Source: Nocardia sp. SYP-A9097 (lineage in GTDB: Bacteria > Actinomycetota > Actinomycetes > Mycobacteriales > Mycobacteriaceae). From it: a stretch of 64,000 nucleotides of DNA. Below, piece after piece: positions 59,878 to 64,000 of this stretch. How positions within the stretch are numbered: the first letter of the stretch is position 1; each line of letters opens with the position of its first letter. The notes under the pieces were generated by a model. That model worked only from the letters and a program-made list of their open reading frames with translations, made no database searches and was not told where the DNA came from. Made by a program: the position numbers and the translations under genes. The stretch covers positions 124,001-188,000 of the forward strand of contig NZ_WJIC01000015.1 of the NCBI RefSeq assembly GCF_009649815.1, written 5' to 3'.

Positions 59878-61056
59878 ATGACCACCGTGACCCAGATCAG
59901 ATCGGCCCGACGGTGGAGCATGCTGGCCCTCGGAGTCTTCGCACAGAGCTCCAGCGCGGTCTTCGTACACGGCACCCCGTTCCTGCTGCCCGCCCTGACC
60001 GAGCGCGGAATGTCGCTGGCCACGGCCGGTCTACTGGTCTCCATGCCCACCATCGGACTGGTGTGCACGCTGATCGCGTGGGGCTATGTGGTGGACCGGA
60101 TCGGTGAGCACAAGGTGCTGGTGGCCGGTCCCGCGCTGATGTTGATCGCCGGCGTCGCCGCGGCCACCGTTACCGACTATGTAGCGCTGGGAGTGCTGCT
60201 GTTCCTGGGCGGAATGGGCGCGGCGAGTACCAACGGCGCCAGCGGACGGGTCATCGTGGGCTGGTTCCCGCCCGATAAACGCGGTCTGGCCATGGGAATT
60301 CGGCAAACCGCGCAGCCGCTGGGTGTCGGTATCGGCGCACTGAGTATTCCGGCCGTCGCTGCGGCACATGGCTTCTCGACCGCCATCCTGGTGCCCGCGC
60401 TGATGGCGGGCGCGGCCGCGATCGCCTGTCTGTTCGGCATTGTCGACCCGCCCCGGCCCGAATCCGCCGGGGACACAGCGCGTCCCGTGAATCCGTATCG
60501 CGGCGATTCCACCCTGTGGCGCATTCACGCCGTCTCGGTGCTGCTGTGTATCCCCCAGGCGACGCTGTGGACCTTCGCACTGCTGTGGCTGCATCGCGAT
60601 GTCGGCTGGTCGCTGGCGGCGGCCGGCGTGCTGGTGACGATCACCCAAATCCTGGGCGCGGGAGGACGAATCGGCGCGGGCGTCTGGTCGGACCGGGTGG
60701 CGAGCCGGTTGGCGCCGCTGCGCACGGTGGCCGTCGCGGCGGCAATCGCCATGGCCGCCTTGGCCTTCGCGGCCTGGGCGCAGTGGTGGTGGGCAGCGAT
60801 TCCGATCGCCATCGCGGCCTCGGTCATCACCGTCACCGACAATGGGCTGGCCTTCACCGCGGTCGCGGAGATCGCCGGACCGTACTGGTCCGGACGCGGG
60901 CTGGGTATTCAGAACACCGGGCAGAATCTGGCCATCGCGGCGGTCGCTCCGGGGTTCGGGGCGTTGATCACCGCGGCGGGATTTCCGGTCACCTACGCGC
61001 TGGCGGCGGTCGTCGCGGCGGTCGCAGTCCCGTTGGTACCCAGGGCTTCCCGATGA
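59878..61056 (+). CDS. MFS transporter (Rv2994-like)
   Basis: A 392-aa major facilitator protein with about twelve hydrophobic helices. The loop-2/3 signature appears as GYVVDRIGEHKVLVAGPALM, and GWFPPDKRGLAMGIRQTAQPLG is typical of the fourth/fifth helix region. It resembles the cyanate/nitrate-type and Rv2994 group of drug or metabolite exporters; the substrate is unknown. ATG 59878 has a GAGGTG site. It diverges from the FAH-family gene. Confidence 0.88.
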   Translation: MTTVTQIRSARRWSMLALGVFAQSSSAVFVHGTPFLLPALTERGMSLATAGLLVSMPTIGLVCTLIAWGYVVDRIGEHKVLVAGPALMLIAGVAAATVTDYVALGVLLFLGGMGAASTNGASGRVIVGWFPPDKRGLAMGIRQTAQPLGVGIGALSIPAVAAAHGFSTAILVPALMAGAAAIACLFGIVDPPRPESAGDTARPVNPYRGDSTLWRIHAVSVLLCIPQATLWTFALLWLHRDVGWSLAAAGVLVTITQILGAGGRIGAGVWSDRVASRLAPLRTVAVAAAIAMAALAFAAWAQWWWAAIPIAIAASVITVTDNGLAFTAVAEIAGPYWSGRGLGIQNTGQNLAIAAVAPGFGALITAAGFPVTYALAAVVAAVAVPLVPRASR

Positions 61057-61261
61057 TCTCGGGTAGGCCGTGCTGATCTCCGGCAAACCCGGAAGAGCTG
61101 CGCCCGTTACGTTTTCGCATCCGAATGCATGAATGCGATATGTCTCACTACCCCACCAGGTTTCGATTCGAACCCAGTTGAAACGCCGCGAAACGGATCC
61201 TACTCGCCGGTAATCACCTGTGCGACTCGGGAATTCGGGCCCAGAGCCCAACGGAACCGAA

Positions 61262-61296
61262 ACGGCCCCGCACCCGAGAACCGGGAGCGGGGCCGT
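61262..61296 (-). terminator. Hairpin after leuB
   Basis: ACGGCCCCGC (61262-61271) and GCGGGGCCGT (61287-61296) pair over 10 bp with a nested CCCG/CGGG helix. It lies 18 bp beyond the leuB stop, between convergent leuB and MFS genes; a short T-containing tail follows on the minus strand. Confidence 0.7.
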
Positions 61297-61313
61297 GCTA
61301 CGTTCGCGTCGGA

Positions 61314-62321
61314 TCAGACGGCGGCGGCGATCCGGTCGCCGACCTCGACGGTGGAGGCCGGGGCGGTACGCGACGCCAGATCCTTGGCCACGGCGGCCTC
61401 GATGCGGGCGGCGGCCTCGGCATTGCCGAGATGATTCAGCAGCAGCGACACCGACAGGATCGCGGCGGTCGGATCGGCCTTGGACTGGCCCGCGATATCG
61501 GGGGCGCTGCCGTGCACGGGCTCGAACATCGACGGGTTCGTACCGGAGGCATCGATATTGCCCGAGGCGGCCAGGCCGATACCACCGGAGACGGCGGCGG
61601 CCAGATCGGTGATGATATCGCCGAACAGGTTGTCGGTGACGATCACATCGAAGCGGCCCGGATCGGTGACCATATGAATGGTCGCGGCGTCGATGTGCTG
61701 GTACGCGGTTTCGATGTCCGGGTACTCGGCGGCGACCTCGGCGACCGTGCGGGTCCACAGCGAACCGGCGAACGCCAGCACATTGTTCTTGTGCACCAGG
61801 GTCAGATGCTTGCGACGGGTGCGCGCCTTCTCGAAGGCGTAGCGCACCACGCGCTCCACACCGAAACGGGTATTGGTGGAGACCTCGGTCGCCACCTCGT
61901 GCGGGGTGTTGACGCGGATCGCGCCACCGGTGCCGGTGTACGGACCCTCGGTGCCCTCGCGCACGACCACGAAGTCGATATCCGGATTACCGGCGAGCGG
62001 GCTGGTGACCCCCTCGTACAGCCGCGACGGACGCAGATTCACATGGTGATCGAGCTCGAACCGGGTACGCAGCAGCAGTCCGCGCTCGAGCACCCCGCTC
62101 TGCACCGACGGATCACCGATCGCGCCCAGCAGAATCGCGTCATGCTGCTTCAGCTCCGGAATCACATTGTCCGGCAGGATCTCACCGGTCGCATGGAACC
62201 GCTTGGCGCCCAGGTCGTATTCGGTCTTCTCCACACCGGGGACCACCACATCGAGCACCTTGAGGGCTTCGGCGATGACCTCGGGACCGATTCCGTCGCC
62301 CGGGATGACAGCGAGTTTCAT
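61314..62321 (-). CDS. leuB: 3-isopropylmalate dehydrogenase
   Basis: A 335-aa NAD-dependent enzyme for the third step of leucine synthesis. The blocks are MKLAVIPGDGIGPEV, LRPSRLYEGV, FVVVREGTEGPYTG, VHKNNVLAF (catalytic Lys), DRFDVIVTDNLFGDIITDLA-type metal site and EPVHGSAPDIAGQ. The length is that of the short actinobacterial form. It is separate from leuCD (6 kb away) but near serA, as in M. tuberculosis (Rv2995c-Rv2996c). Confidence 0.97.
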   Translation of the reverse strand: MKLAVIPGDGIGPEVIAEALKVLDVVVPGVEKTEYDLGAKRFHATGEILPDNVIPELKQHDAILLGAIGDPSVQSGVLERGLLLRTRFELDHHVNLRPSRLYEGVTSPLAGNPDIDFVVVREGTEGPYTGTGGAIRVNTPHEVATEVSTNTRFGVERVVRYAFEKARTRRKHLTLVHKNNVLAFAGSLWTRTVAEVAAEYPDIETAYQHIDAATIHMVTDPGRFDVIVTDNLFGDIITDLAAAVSGGIGLAASGNIDASGTNPSMFEPVHGSAPDIAGQSKADPTAAILSVSLLLNHLGNAEAAARIEAAVAKDLASRTAPASTVEVGDRIAAAV

Positions 62322-62452
62322 GAAAACAATGCTCCGATCGGATTAGTGCGCCCGTGAACAACGGCCACCATAGCGGGCGCCCTCCACACCCCTGTCACCA
62401 GGGCGAACCGCTCCCACAGACTGGGACGGGCCGAGATATGTAGCGTCGTGGC

Positions 62453-62689
62453 ATGTTGACGAATAACAGACTCGAGTACAAGCTGGATCGCCTCGAACGC
62501 AAGCTCGATCTGATCATCGAGCATCTCGGAATTTCCGACCCGAGCACGACCTTCGACTACAGCGTGGTCGACGAATTTCTGAGTCAGGGCAAGAACATTC
62601 AGGCGATCAAGGCATACCGCGATCTCGATCCGCTGGCCGATCTGAGAACGGCCAAGGAGGCGGTCGACGCCCGGGACCGCGCGCGCTAG
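62453..62689 (+). CDS. Small protein with L7/L12 C-terminal-like domain
   Basis: A 78-aa protein: an N-terminal coiled-coil helix (NRLEYKLDRLERKLDLIIEH), then a short domain with GKNIQAIKAYRDL and LRTAKEAVDARD. That is the pattern of the ribosomal L7/L12 C-terminal fold found in small non-ribosomal proteins. Its role is unknown. TAGCGT (62441-62446) ends 6 nt before the ATG, predicting a leaderless mRNA and fixing the start. It diverges from leuB and converges on serA. Confidence 0.78.
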   Translation: MLTNNRLEYKLDRLERKLDLIIEHLGISDPSTTFDYSVVDEFLSQGKNIQAIKAYRDLDPLADLRTAKEAVDARDRAR

Positions 62690-62700
62690 CGCCGGATACG

Positions 62701-62748
62701 CGCCGAGCCTCTATCCATTTGATGGAAGAGGCTCGGCGGCAATTGTTT
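62701..62748. terminator. Terminator between the small protein gene and serA
   Basis: CGCCGAGCCTCT (62701-62712) is exactly mirrored at 62727-62738, with inner TCCA/TGGA pairing. On the plus strand it is followed by AATTGTTTT, a usable U tract. It lies between convergent genes. Confidence 0.8.
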
Positions 62749-62771
62749 TCAGGCAGTACTGCCCGGCGATC

Positions 62772-64000
62772 TCAGTCGAGGTTGACCTGGGCGACCTTAG
62801 CGGCGCCGACGGCTTCGGCGATGGCGGTCTGGACGTCGGCGGGGACGTCCTGGTTGACGCGGAGGATGACGGTGGCGCCCTCGACGTCGAGGTCCTGGGT
62901 CAGCTGGGCGGCGAGGATGTCGATGCCCGCGTCGCCGAGCTTGGTGGCCAGGCGGCCGAGCTGGCCCGGCTTGTCCTCGTAGTTGAGGACGGCCAGGTTG
63001 AGGCCCTCGGCACGCATGTCGTAGTTACGGCCGTTGATGTTGACGATCTTCTGCACCAGCGCGGGCTCGGTGAGGGTGCCCGCCACGTTCAGGGTGCTGC
63101 CGTCGCCGAATACGGCGCGCAGGTCGACGAGGCTGCGGTGGGTGGGGCTCTCCGACACCGTGGTGACGGTGGCCTCGAGGCCGCGATCCTTGGCCAGCGA
63201 CGGGGCGTTGACGAAGGTCACCGAATCCTCGATGAGGGCGGAGAAGACGCCGCGCAGAGCCGAAAGCTCCAGCACCGCAACATCACTCGCGGACAGCTCA
63301 CCGCGGACCTGGACCTCCAGGCTGACCGGCAGCTCGGAGGCGAGGGCACCCAGCAGCGCGCCCTGCTTGCGAACGATCTCCAGCCACGGGGCGACCTCGT
63401 CGGAAACCGTTCCGCCGGTGACGTTTACGGCACCGGGGACGAACTCACCGGCGAGGGCCAGCTTGACCGACTTGGCGACATCGGTGCCCGCGCGGTCCTG
63501 CGCCTCGGCGGTGGAGGCACCCAGGTGCGGGGTCACCACGACCTGCGGCAGCGCGAAAAGCGGGCTGTCCGTGCAGGGTTCGGTCTCGAACACGTCGAGA
63601 CCGGCGGCGCGCACATGGCCGGAGTTGATGGCATCGGCCAGGGCCTGCTCATCGATCAGACCGCCACGAGCGGCATTGACGATGATGACGCCCTTCTTGG
63701 TCTTGGCGAGAGTCTCGGCATTGAGCATGCCCTTGGTCTCAGGGGTCTTGGGCAGGTGGATGGAGATGAAATCGGCGGCGGCGAGCACCTCGTCCAGGGA
63801 CATCAGTTCGATGCCGAGCTGGGCGGCGCGGGCCGGCGAGGTGTAGGGGTCGTACGCGATGATTTTGGTCTCGAAGGCGGCGAGGCGCTGCGCGAACAGC
63901 TGGCCGATGCGGCCCAGGCCGATGACGCCGACGGTCTTGCCGAGGATCTCGACACCGTTGAACTTGCTGCGCTGCCAGGTGCGCTCGCGCAGCGTGGCAT
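62772..64000 (-). CDS. serA: D-3-phosphoglycerate dehydrogenase (5' end outside window)
   Basis: About 409 residues of the C-terminal part of a long-type SerA, first enzyme of serine synthesis. The NAD motif VGVIGLGRIGQLFAQRL is near the visible start, and LPKTPETKGMLN and NAARGGLIDEQAL (catalytic region) follow. Then come the intervening ASB domain and the C-terminal ACT domain (VLNYEDKPGQLGRLATKL), which binds serine for feedback inhibition. The start codon lies beyond base 64,000. It matches serA1 (Rv2996c). Confidence 0.97.
   Translation of the reverse strand, partial: ATLRERTWQRSKFNGVEILGKTVGVIGLGRIGQLFAQRLAAFETKIIAYDPYTSPARAAQLGIELMSLDEVLAAADFISIHLPKTPETKGMLNAETLAKTKKGVIIVNAARGGLIDEQALADAINSGHVRAAGLDVFETEPCTDSPLFALPQVVVTPHLGASTAEAQDRAGTDVAKSVKLALAGEFVPGAVNVTGGTVSDEVAPWLEIVRKQGALLGALASELPVSLEVQVRGELSASDVAVLELSALRGVFSALIEDSVTFVNAPSLAKDRGLEATVTTVSESPTHRSLVDLRAVFGDGSTLNVAGTLTEPALVQKIVNINGRNYDMRAEGLNLAVLNYEDKPGQLGRLATKLGDAGIDILAAQLTQDLDVEGATVILRVNQDVPADVQTAIAEAVGAAKVAQVNLD

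Noticed and set aside
1..64000. CRISPR arrays, transposases, integrases or phage genes
   Set aside because: No regularly spaced repeats, transposase or integrase motifs, or attachment-site repeats at tRNA ends were seen. The region beside the two tRNA genes shows no integrated element.

Overview
The window is high-GC actinobacterial chromosome, most likely Nocardia or a close relative in the Nocardiaceae. The evidence is the GC-rich coding bias, F420 and mycobacterial-type genes (fbiD, sepIVA, hupB with a lysine/alanine tail, an Rv2991-like oxidoreductase), and gene order that largely follows Mycobacterium tuberculosis from about Rv2923c to Rv2996c. The genus is inferred from gene content, not from a database match. 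No prophage, insertion sequence, CRISPR array or biosynthetic cluster was seen; this is mostly conserved chromosome with accessory insertions.

Region 1 (1-11.3 kb): the tail of an SGNH-type acyltransferase and a membrane-anchored PstS-like protein, then the Kdp high-affinity potassium system. The pump (27-aa ORF, kdpF, kdpA, kdpB, kdpC) is on the minus strand. It diverges from a membrane protein gene and from the sensor pair kdpDE, which is preceded by a strongly folded leader and a translationally coupled 49-aa membrane ORF. Region 2 (11.3-18.4 kb): P450, a MarR remnant abutting a broken mycothiol-dependent isomerase-family gene, a HAD phosphatase, OsmC-like and acylphosphatase genes, and a three-gene cassette (YgiB-like membrane protein, glutathionylspermidine-synthase-like ATP-grasp, DUF350), then a RibD/DHFR-like reductase.

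Region 3 (18.4-28.8 kb): mutM, rnc, rpmF, DUF177 (YceD) and sepIVA on the minus strand, gtrA, an AbiEi/DUF559-like gene, coaD, rsmD and pyruvate carboxylase. Region 4 (28.8-37 kb): a cobalamin riboswitch controlling B12-independent methionine synthase metE, a beta-lactamase relic, a DUF1737 gene, an IclR regulator divergent from an 11-codon leader peptide plus DUF445 gene, a RamB/PrpR-type regulator and a 600-bp non-coding, repeat-bearing gap.

Region 5 (37-64 kb): recG, a DAK-type kinase, rpmB, GNAT, ung, thiL, DUF3515, ddl, gpsA, fbiD, ppk, mutT1, hupB, leuD, leuC, ndgR, an F420/FMN-type oxidoreductase, tRNA-Glu and tRNA-Gln, gltX, an FAH-family hydrolase, an MFS transporter, leuB, an L7/L12-like small protein and the 3' part of serA. 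These serve DNA repair, translation, cell wall, F420, polyphosphate and leucine/serine synthesis.

Two cross-cutting patterns stand out. At least nine genes have a TANNNT -10 box ending 6-8 nt before the start codon, which predicts leaderless mRNAs and fixes their starts. Two intergenic gaps 11.7 kb apart share a palindromic repeat of about 92 bp.
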